Source: [Phialemoniopsis] sp. UDSM-2020
Taxonomy: Eukaryota > Ascomycota > Sordariomycetes > Thyridiales > Thyridiaceae
NCBI GenBank assembly: GCA_018873225.1
Contig: JAEILZ010000009.1
Span: 239,501 to 303,500 of the forward strand
Reading direction: 5' to 3'
DNA length: 64,000 nt
Numbering within the stretch: the stretch's first letter is position 1; each line of letters opens with the position of its first letter. A program made the translations under genes and the position numbers. The notes beneath the pieces were generated by a model. The model was not told the origin of the DNA, ran no database searches, and was given only the letters and a program-made list of their open reading frames with translations. Shown one piece after another: positions 55,534 through 64,000 of the stretch.

Positions 55534-58073
55534 ATGGCTGGCGCCCAGACGGAGGGCTATAATGCCTCGGTTGAGGCCTTCAGGAACAAGGAGTATCCCA
55601 TGCTCCAAGGTGAATCTCTCTATGGCTTTATATCTACTTGCTAGGGTGTTGACTGTTTGTAGATGCGGTCTATCTCGACCATGCCGGGACGTCCATCCCG
55701 CCCAAGTCGGCCATCGACGCCTTTGCTGCCGAGATGACATCCAACTTGTTTGGCAACCCGCACTCGGCTTCGCCTTCGTCGCAATTGTCTTCATCTCGCA
55801 TCGACGACATTCGCGCTCGGGTTCTACACTTCTTCAACGCCGATCCCACAGAGTTTGATCTCGTCTTTGTGGCGAATGCGACAGCAGGTATCAAACTGGT
55901 CACGGAAGCTTTCAGGGCTACACCTGGGGGATTTGACTATGCCTACCATTCCGCGAGCCATACTAGTCTCGTGGGAGTCAGGGAAGAGGCCAGGGCCAGT
56001 CTCTGTCTCGATGATGAGGCCGTGGGCGAGTGGTTGTCAGGAGATTGCAGGCCGTTTGCTGGGTACGACACCGCAGCCGATACCGTGCTGTTTGCGTATC
56101 CGGCGCAGTCGAACATGGACGGCCGTCGATATCCATTCGGATGGTCAGACAGCATCAGGCATGCGGAGTCAAATACTCGGCGAAGAGTCTATACTTTACT
56201 AGACGCAGCAGCTTTTGCCTCGACGAGTCCTCTCGATTTATCTTCGTCAGACTCAGCGCCTGACTTTACCGTTTTGAGTTTCTACAAGATATTTGGGTTT
56301 CCAGACCTGGGCGGACTAATTGTGAGACGACAAGCTGAGCCGGTATTTGACTCGAGGAGGTATTTTGGCGGAGGAACCGTAGACATGGTTCTCTGTGGCA
56401 AGGAGCAATGGCACACATCCAAGACAGAGTCGCTGCACAGTCGCTTAGAGGACGGAACACTCCCAGTTCACAACATCATCGCATTGGACGCAGCTATGAA
56501 GGCCCACCGACGATTGTATGGGACCATGCAGGACGTGGCGGCTCATGCCCGATATCTGTCTAAACATCTCTGCGATGGACTACAAAGTATCAAGCACGGC
56601 ACCGGGTCAGCAGCTTGCGAGATCTACTCCACAAACCCCGTCTCTAGTGACGGACTCAATGACTGTGGCCCTGTCGTTGCTTTTAACCTTCGGAACCACG
56701 TTGGGGCGTGGATCAGTCTTGCCGAGTTTGAGAAGTTGGCGAGTCTAAAAGGCTTCCATGTCAGAACCGGAGGATTGTGCAACCCGGGCGGCATTGCATC
56801 GGCACTGGGACTGGCGCCCTGGGAGATGAAGCGCAATTTTTCGTCGGGCTTTCGGTGCGGGACTGAGAATGACATCGCTGGAGGCAAGCCCACTGGTGTC
56901 ATTCGTGCGAGCCTAGGTGCAATGAGCACAATCTCAGATGTTGACCGGTTTATCTCTTTCATCGAAGAGTTCTACAGGGACAGTTCAAATACTGCGCAAC
57001 AAGAGAAGAGTATTCGAACAAACAATCCGATATTCAAGTACAGCGTTCAGCGCATCACTGTGTTCCCGATAAAGAGCTGCGGCGGGTTCGCAGTGCCTCC
57101 GGATACGAGCTGGGAGATCAGACCAGAAGGCCTCGCATGGGACCGCGAATGGTGTCTTCTGCACCGCGGCACCGGCCAAGCTCTGGGACAGAAGCGGCAC
57201 CCCAAGATGGCCTTGATCAGGCCGTCGCTCGACTTAGAAAGGGGTGAGCTACGAGTCACGTTCGCCGGCGACATGCCCGCCCACCAGCCCAAGGAGATCT
57301 CCGTGCCCCTATCCGCCAACCCTGCCGCGCTGAGCCCGGCAGTCCCCTTCCGGCCGCGCTCATCGCGCGTCTGCGGCGAGGAGATCTCGGCGCAGACCTA
57401 CACCGACCCAGCCGTCAACAACTTCTTCTCCGCGGCGCTGGGCGTGCCGTGCGTCCTCGCCCGCTTCCCGCCCGGCGGCGAGGGCATGACCATGCGTCAC
57501 TCCAAGGCGCAGATACAGCAGCACCAAAGCATTCTCGGTGCCCACCGTTACAGCCTGCCTGGCGCGTTCCCCGCGCCGCCGTCGCCGCCGGACTCGGACT
57601 CGGAGGGCGCGCGGCGGAGGATATTGCTCTCGAACGAGAGCCCCGTGCTCGCGATCAACCTCGCGAGCGTGCGCGCGCTAAACAGGGAGATTAGGGACAG
57701 AGGTGGAGGGAAGGAAGTCAGTCCGGACGTCTTTCGGGCTAATGTGGTGATCGACTCTGACGCGGGGGAGGAGGGGGACGACGCCCCGTATGCCGAGGAC
57801 GGCTGGGCCAGCGTCACAATCGGGTCGCAGCGGTTCAAGATGCTGGGCGCGTGCCGGCGGTGCCACATGGTGTGCATCAACCAAGAAACGGCTGAGAGGA
57901 GCGAGGAGCCGTTTGTCACGCTGTCCAAGACGCGGCGGTTCGATGGCAAGGTCTTCTTTGGGACGCACATGGGCCACAGTCCGGACCCGGAGCAGGGTGG
58001 TTTGACAACGAGGGAGGCGCAGCACCCGACGATTCGGGTCGGTGATGCCGTGGATATCGAGATGCCAGGTTAA
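55534..58073 (+). CDS. hxB: Molybdenum cofactor sulfurase
   Basis: This PLP enzyme transfers sulfur from cysteine to the Mo cofactor of xanthine dehydrogenase and aldehyde oxidase, and so is needed for purine use. Exons are 55534-55609 and 55663-58073, giving 828 residues. The N-terminal NifS-like domain starts AVYLDHAGTSIPPKSAID; the PLP-Lys is K234 in SFYKIFGFPDLGGLIVR, and the sulfur-carrying Cys is C398 in VRTGGLCNPGG. The C-terminal MOSC domain begins VQRITVFPIKSCGGF and includes LLSNESPVLAINLASV and the Cys pair of LGACRRCHMVCIN, ending VGDAVDIEMPG. Codon G/C bias rises clearly in the MOSC half, from about 57.2 kb. It is divergent from CDC6. Confidence 0.95.
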
Positions 58074-58529
58074 GGAGGTGTATACAAGTTTGTGCTTGAA
58101 CTATCGACAAGGCGAATCGCTTCACGATTTATCACGAAATTTGCAGGCCTGGGCTTCGATTCCATGTCAGCTGTCAACTCTCAGATGGAAGGTGCACCAC
58201 TGCCTTGACTTGCAAAGATAAGTACTCGTCACATGTGCTTTGTACAAACCTACCCTCTGTTAGTGTAAGTGATGCAAGTCGAGATCTTGAAGTCAATCCA
58301 AGAGGTCCCTCAATCCTCTAACCCTCGACATATTGATACAGAGGCCATGAATCACAATGCACTTCTCAATCATGACCCTTCCAGTGCCGCGTGGACATCA
58401 GGTATCACTGCTTGCCGTACTCAGCGGGACTGGCTTCATTTCAATCAACTAAATCGTGTCTGACGGGCCCAAGGCACGTAACTCAAAGTCCTGGCTTCGG
58501 AGACAGTGTTGATGTCGCAACCATCATCA
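58074..58529. other. Convergent 3' region
   Basis: This is 456 bases between converging genes. I see no gene or repeat. Composition shifts here to less G/C-rich DNA. Confidence 0.55.
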
Positions 58530-61500
58530 CTATTGTTGCATAGCCGACGTCGATTGTCCTGGATGAAAATGACCGGCTTCAGCCTGTACTGAATGTTTAG
58601 ATGACGAAGATCCCTCCAAATTCACCACATATGGTGTCGTGCTTTGATCCTCAATCTCAACCTCTTGATCTTCGATATCTGAGTCGACAATGTCTGCCCA
58701 CAATTCCCAACCCTGAACTGTTACGGGATGTTCGGTTCCAAGAACCTCGGTCATTAATGGTAACGTCCGTCGTAGTAGATTCTCAGCTTCCTCGGCCTCG
58801 CCCCGCAATACAAGTATCCAACTTAAGGCATACTGCGACTCCAATGTTTGCAGATGTCTCACTCCGAGTGCTTCGACACGTGATTGTAATATTTGTCGAT
58901 ACATCGATTCCGCTTCTTGAAGTTTACCCTGCTGCTCAAGTGTCCTTGCTAAGCTGCACATGGTGTTCAAAGTTTGCGGGTGGTTGTCGCCCTGTATTCT
59001 CTTAGACACTTCATAGTCTTGTCTGTAATACCTCTCGGCTTCCTCGTTCTTGCCTTGACTAGCAAACACTCTCCCGAGAAAATTCAGGCAACTCCGTGTG
59101 TTTCTATGGTCGGGACCAAGTACGTCCATGGTTAATTGCAGGCTCTGTCGAAGCAACAGCTCAGCCTGCTCAAAGTCCTTCTGCTCGGCAAGCACAAGGC
59201 CGAGCCACATCATACTACTAAACGTAGAAGGGTCGCCAACACCAAGAACGTGTGCCTTCAGGTCGAAGGCCTCTCGCAGAATTGCCTCTGCTTTCTTTTG
59301 TCGACCTTGTTGCACAAGTGTAGATCCGAGATCATCCATTGTGTTCATCGTTTCTGGGTGCCTTGCTCCAAGGACCTTTTTCTGTAGCATGAACACCCGT
59401 CGAGTCACTCTTTCGGCTTCGTCTTCCCTATGGAGATGGTAAAGAGTCGCTCCCAGTATGCTCATATAGTTAAGGGTATCGGGGTGCCTGGGGCCCTTCT
59501 CTCTTGTTTGTATAGCGCACGCTCGTCGAAAGAGTGTTTCGGCTTCGTCATATTTGCCAATGACCAAATTTCCATATCCCATGTCACGGAGAAGAAAGGC
59601 TAGACTTGTCTTGTCCAGGAAATAGTCCTGGAAGCTCAGGAGTTTCAACATGTGTGGCATGTAGTGATGCCAACAAGACACGGTCTCATTCCGGGGGAGC
59701 CGTACAATGTCTCTTAACCGGTCGGCGACATGAGCGACGCATGAATGAAGTTTTCCCTCTTGCGCAAGTAGGTTTCGCATTGAAAGTGCAACAAGCCTGT
59801 GCATCTCGTACGACCGGTGCGAGCCTTCAGTAATGAATGCATAGGCTTTAAGAGTACCTATTGCCCCAGCGGCCTGCAATTCGTTTTCGCTCGATGGTAA
59901 AATCTCCATCGGGATACTCTTTTCAGAAAGAAGACACATGGTCATCAGGTACTGCACCGCAAGTGGATCATCCCGAGATATGTAGCGGAACGAAATGAGC
60001 CATGTCGCTGCGATTGGGTTGCGAATAGTCTTGTAGCGACCTCGGTCATTGAATTCCTTGCTGAGAAGTTCTATGGTGTCCTCATCGCTTCCCTGGCAGT
60101 GCTCTAGGTATTGTGTAGTGGTAAAATCCTTCTTCGCCATAAGGGCGGTAGCTTGCTTGATAGCAAGTGGTAGGTCCATCAGGAAGTCGAGTAGTTTCTC
60201 CGTACTGTATCCGTCTGCCATCTGGTGATTCTTCAGGTTGTTGTCCAGCATAACGATTGCCTCATTCCTGTTCATCTCCGGCACCGAAATGATATTGTTT
60301 GTGGACACGTCAAATTTCACCGCGACTTCGTGATTTCGAGTTGTGAGAAGAATTGAGCCTTTGTGGTTTAAGGGCAGGTAGTCTGAAAGACCATCGTCGC
60401 CAAATAAGAGTTGCATGTCGTCAGCGTTATCAACAACTAACAGCCAATTATTCTTGTCCTGGTCTAGGCCAGCTTTCACTAGCGTTTTGACATCTGCTTG
60501 GGGATCGCTGAGCCCTGGAAGGTTCAATTTTTGGCCGATATCACGGTAGGCATTTTCGAAACTGGCCGCATCAACTGCAGCCACCCAAAAGATGCTACAA
60601 TCGAAGTGCTGTTTGCGAATTCGGTAGACAATCTCGAGGGCAATTTGGGTCTTGCCAACGCCGCCAAGGCCCTCAATGACGGTTCTTTGGCAGTCATCGC
60701 GGTCTATATCTGGCGGAACTCTTACAAGCAGCTGGTCGAGCAAGGTCTCACGTCCAACAAAGTCTTTGTTTCGCCCAAAAGGAACCATGAAGTGAGAGCC
60801 TGCCAGAATCAGATCAGCTCTATTCCTATGGCACTGGACCTCAGCTAGCATAAGCCTCTGTGAAAGCAATGTAGACTAATCACCACCACTAAACTACTCA
60901 CTTTGCATTGCTTTTGGCTGGATCGCTTGCAAGACAGCTTTGGCGTAGGCCGCAGCCATAGCCGCTGCATACGGCTGCCAGTCCTTGTTCTTATGGCTAT
61001 CGGCATAATCACAGACACCACGGATCACACCGACCGGGATAGTGTTCATGGTGCCTGCAGCCTCCATCTCAAGCCCGATTATGCCATACTGATCGCGCAA
61101 TTCGTCTCTCTTTGTGGCGTTCCGCATCAGCTTCTCCCCAGAACCGATCGGCCCGTACCATACTCGTGTTCGCTTGTTGCCGGGCCGCAGCGAGCGATCG
61201 AAAGCAGCATCGTCTTCGAACAGAACGTCCTTATCCTGCCCAGGGTCGGCAAAGGTGTTATCATCGTCTTCCGTCTGTCGCATCTTGCGGTAGTGCGAAA
61301 GGAAGAGTTCCGTGCTTTTGGAGGTCTTGAGCTTGATGCTGCCAATTGCAGAACGAATGACTGTTTCTGTACGGGCCAGGGCATATCCACCATGTAATAG
61401 TTGCAGTGTCCCGTCGCCGACTTCTTTCCCCAAATCGTAGGCAATGAGCCCAGCACTCTCGCCTTCGGGAAGGGCAACAAGGATATCACCCAAGCGAATG

Positions 61501-61822
61501 TCGCGTAGCGGAGACTGCCTCAACTTCGGCAAACCTGCTGCGACGCCGACTAGAAGGCCGAACCATAGGTTTGGTAAGGCCATCTTGACCTGCCCAGCGA
61601 GGGCTCCCGCGGAGCCAGTGCCATATGGCTGGCCTGGCGGGAGAGTCGCAAGCACGACATTGTGCCCGCAGACCTTCCCAGCAGTGAAACATAGTCGTGG
61701 CCGCGAGCCACCGGGAAGTTCCCATCGTGGATCTCGTCAAAGAGGGACAGAGCAGCGCGCGCCTCGATCTCTAGAGGAGCAATCCATGCCACCGTGTAGT
61801 GCTCCGGATCGAGTGTAGTCAT
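58530..61822 (-). CDS. NLR-type STAND receptor: nucleoside phosphorylase-like domain, NB-ARC, TPR repeats; contains one frameshift
   Basis: Fungal NLRs of this layout act in non-self recognition and programmed cell death. The likely pieces are 61822 to about 61688, about 61688 to 60902, then 60844-58530 after a 57-base GTGAGT...CTAG intron. Restoring one base near 61685-61690 would give about 1078 residues. Residues 1-305 are PNP_UDP-like: YTVAWIAPLEIEARAA (Glu20), LPNLWFGLLVGVAAGLP, GLEMEAAGT and GVCDYADSH, so the catalytic Glu and Asp equivalents are present. NB-ARC (about 325-600) has FVGRE, P-loop GLGGVGKTQIALE and WLLVVDNADD. Six or seven 42-residue TPRs of kinesin-light-chain type follow (about 720-1010). 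The frame break may be a sequencing error, strain-specific inactivation or undetected splicing. Confidence 0.85.
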
Positions 61823-63054
61823 TCTGAGGACGTGGTTATCGGGTATTCATTTCGCCTGCTTGGCCGACTTCGGAAGTGTGTTTCGCAGGTGTTGCATGGC
61901 AGGAGCAATCAGAACTCTTGTTTACATTTTCCGCCAGAGATGATTGTCCCGCGGTGATTGGGCATTGCGCTGACGGGGGACCTCCAACAGCGTGTTGCAT
62001 CGCACCCAACAAGGATAGGCGCCAGGATCGCTGCACCCCGGCCAGCCTCCCCCCAAGCTGCGCGCAGCTGAAGCGAGCATGCTGCACGTAGCGTTCCTGG
62101 GCCGTCGGCTGAAGCCTTGATCGCGAGGATTACAACCCAGGGACTCCTGGATCGTTTACAGATGCTGCACCTTCACCAGCCATTGACGGGTGGAGATACT
62201 GTGGACAAGCGCATACAGGGTATCAAATGACCGTCCAAGCCGACCCGATACAAGACAATCTCGATAATAAGAGAGATAGAATTACATCACCGCGCCTGTT
62301 TCCGTGTAAGATTGGGAAAGTGCCTATCCAAGTCTATGAAGTAAAACCACCTTAAGAGTCTCGTGTCCTTCAGTATTGTCGTATTCATTTCTCGTTTCCT
62401 ACGACACTGGTGGTGTAAGTAAGGTTGTGTTGATCGTGGCCCCATAGTGGATACTGGGTGAAACCCGAGGCTGTTGCGGAACCGAAACATTGGCTTGCTG
62501 ATGGAGTAAAACGGCAAGGCGTGAAACTTGAGGCTTTAACATCAAGTGGTATTTCTCTGTCAAACGGTCACATTCAAATGGACCACTCGGTCATCGGCAG
62601 TTTGAATAACGAATGATCTGGATGTGCTGCAGGGTCGGCCTGCTGGGGATGTCGAAACTAACTCCTTCTCGAAACCCGCCGACGAGACGAATGGAAGCTT
62701 GGAAGCTTGGAAGCTTTACAGATGGCATGATTGGTTTACCGGCCAAACAGAGGAGGCGGCTGACTTCATTGTGACCCTATTCATCAATGGCATATCCTTG
62801 ATGCTTGGCTATATGGAGGCTTTCTACTGGCCCTTGCCCCAGTGCCTCACAAGGCTTTTGTTCCAATGCTTCAAGATAGTGGACTATAAATTGCTGCACT
62901 ACCAACCCATCTAGAATGCTTTCACTCTGCAACCGCGCAGGCACACGCTCACTCTGGTAGTGATATTTCGTTTCTTCCCCTTATCCTGTTGTCGTATTTC
63001 ATCATTTGCCACATCCTTCTTTTTAATTCTGAGACAAATCAACCATCTCTGATC
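61823..63054. other. Intergenic region upstream of the NLR and the secreted Asn-rich gene
   Basis: This 1.2-kb stretch between divergent genes has no supported gene. The frame at 62624-62914 lacks a credible start, codon bias or family. It includes the short GGAAGCTT tandem repeat. Confidence 0.5.
62693..62716. repeat. Three tandem GGAAGCTT octamers
   Basis: Three perfect copies of an eight-base unit containing a HindIII site lie head to tail. It is a minor simple repeat with no evident role. Confidence 0.9.
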
Positions 63055-63675
63055 ATGAGGTTCTCATTCATCTTTACGGCCCTCATGGCCGGTGCCGTAA
63101 CCGCCGTCCCTGTCTTTGTCGACTGCCAAAATGCAGCCGATGAGGCTTCGGCCGCTGCAACTGGACTTCGGTGCCGCAACAAGGCGTCCAATGCCAACAA
63201 CAACAACAACGCCAATATGAATGCCAACACGAATGTCGGTAACACTAATACCAACACGAACACCAACAATGGCAACAAAGGCTCAATCTTTATCGACTGC
63301 GCGACTCAGGAGGACGCAGAATCGGCTGCCGCAACCGGACTCCGGTGCAAGACAGATCCGACTGAGGCCACGAACAACACTGTTGGCAACAACAACGGGA
63401 ACACAAACGCTGGCAATGCCGGTGGCAACAATGGCAATGCGAATACGAACACTGGCAATACCAATGCGGGCAATACCAACACTGGCGCCGGCAGCGGGTT
63501 GCCACTGCTCCCGCCGGGACAAGGAGACGCCGCTACCAATGATGCCATTGCCAAGCTTCAGGCCGCCTTTGATCGCAACAACCCCAACGGCACGCCTGCT
63601 GCTCCCGGAGACCCGGCTGATCTGAACGGCGACGGAGTAATCAACTTGTTCGAGGCTGGAGCCCAGGCCGGATGA
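63055..63675 (+). CDS. Secreted Asn/Gly/Thr-rich protein with duplicated cysteine motif and EF-hand-like loop
   Basis: This is a 206-residue protein from a single exon. The signal peptide MRFSFIFTALMAGAVTAVP is followed by two copies of a motif: FVDCQNAADEASAAATGLRC (Cys24, Cys40) and FIDCATQEDAESAAATGLRC (Cys82, Cys98), each with 15 residues between the cysteines. The copies are separated and followed by Asn-rich low-complexity linkers. Near the C-terminus, DLNGDGVINLFE (189-200) fits the 12-residue EF-hand calcium loop at positions 1, 3, 5, 6, 8 and 12. There is no membrane segment or GPI signal, so it should be released. I do not recognise the family; a matrix, surface or effector role is only a guess. 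Confidence 0.75.
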   Translation: MRFSFIFTALMAGAVTAVPVFVDCQNAADEASAAATGLRCRNKASNANNNNNANMNANTNVGNTNTNTNTNNGNKGSIFIDCATQEDAESAAATGLRCKTDPTEATNNTVGNNNGNTNAGNAGGNNGNANTNTGNTNAGNTNTGAGSGLPLLPPGQGDAATNDAIAKLQAAFDRNNPNGTPAAPGDPADLNGDGVINLFEAGAQAG

Positions 63676-64000
63676 GACGACTACGTCGATTACCTCGTGA
63701 TAGGTTGATGTGTCATCTGAGAACTAGAGTCAATACAAGGCTATGTGGCTGTTTTAATGTTATCGCTAATGCTGTATACTTGCGCGTGTGATCAAAGGGT
63801 CGGGAGATCAATGATAAAGTTGACTTAAAAGTCAGCACGGAGTTCGTATAACTCTACTATAGACGACGACGACGACGACGGGACAGAGAGCTCATTCTCT
63901 CAAACTCTGCTGAGAAGAGGAAGACAACCCATTCTATAGGCTTGTTTCTTGGACTGACAAGGTCTTTGGTGCAAACTGGACTGTCAATCATGGGATACTA
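63676..64000. other. 3' region at the window edge
   Basis: No gene is visible up to the window end. It contains a GAC microsatellite. Confidence 0.5.
63862..63880. repeat. (GAC)n microsatellite
   Basis: Six GAC triplets in tandem lie downstream of the secreted Asn-rich gene. Confidence 0.9.

Noticed and set aside
60894..61655. Stand-alone nucleoside phosphorylase gene next to a separate NB-ARC/TPR gene
   Set aside because: The pieces are 57 bases apart, a GTGAGT...CTAG intron joins them in frame, and PNP/NB-ARC/TPR is a well-known fungal receptor layout.
62624..62914. Possible small membrane protein before the secreted Asn-rich gene
   Set aside because: It overlaps a tandem repeat, lacks codon bias, and the hydrophobic stretch is not convincing.
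1..64000. Transposons, CRISPR arrays, rRNA, telomeric repeats
   Set aside because: I saw no transposase or reverse transcriptase motifs, no regularly spaced repeats, no rRNA-like sequence and no TTAGGG arrays.

Overview
The window is nuclear DNA from a filamentous ascomycete (Pezizomycotina), most likely a Sordariomycete. Genes sit on both strands at about one per 2.8 kb. Most carry one to four introns of about 50 to 90 bases with GTRNGT donors and YAG acceptors. Coding regions have strong G/C bias at third codon positions, and the gene set is fungal (palF, fused pseudouridine enzymes, GPI-anchored proteins, a PNP/NB-ARC/TPR receptor). There are no ribosomal RNAs, no credible intact tRNA, no intact transposon and no prokaryotic signal.

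Layout. 1-18.2 kb: inorganic pyrophosphatase with a long in-frame N-terminal extension, mitochondrial ribosomal protein mL53, the SNARE Sec20, a 1696-residue mostly disordered protein, an F-box protein, an NmrA-like reductase, a small conserved protein and the U3 snoRNP protein Utp18. 18.9-33.1 kb: a bifunctional pseudouridine-monophosphate glycosidase/pseudouridine kinase, a GPI-type surface protein, a short-chain dehydrogenase, a phenol-hydroxylase-type flavoprotein and a second F-box protein. 34.4-46.5 kb: methylmalonate-semialdehyde dehydrogenase, calnexin, methylthioribulose-1-phosphate dehydratase, a cysteine-rich GPI protein and the GINS subunit Sld5. 47.3-58.1 kb: the pH-signalling arrestin PalF, a 3-kb gene-free stretch, Cdc6 and molybdenum cofactor sulfurase. 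58.5-64 kb: an NLR-type receptor carrying one frameshift, then a small secreted Asn-rich protein with duplicated cysteine motifs and an EF-hand-like loop. This last block has weaker G/C bias and looks accessory.

Most genes are independent housekeeping functions and not a cluster. Several upstream regions nevertheless carry pathway-appropriate motif clusters: ACGCG (MBF-type) cores before CDC6 and, more weakly, SLD5; GATA sites before the valine-catabolic dehydrogenase; PacC-type GCCARG hexamers before palF; and one near-match to the HacA unfolded-protein element before calnexin.

Coordinates of spliced genes are from first to last coding base, with exons in the evidence. Splice sites were called by eye and checked for reading-frame continuity.
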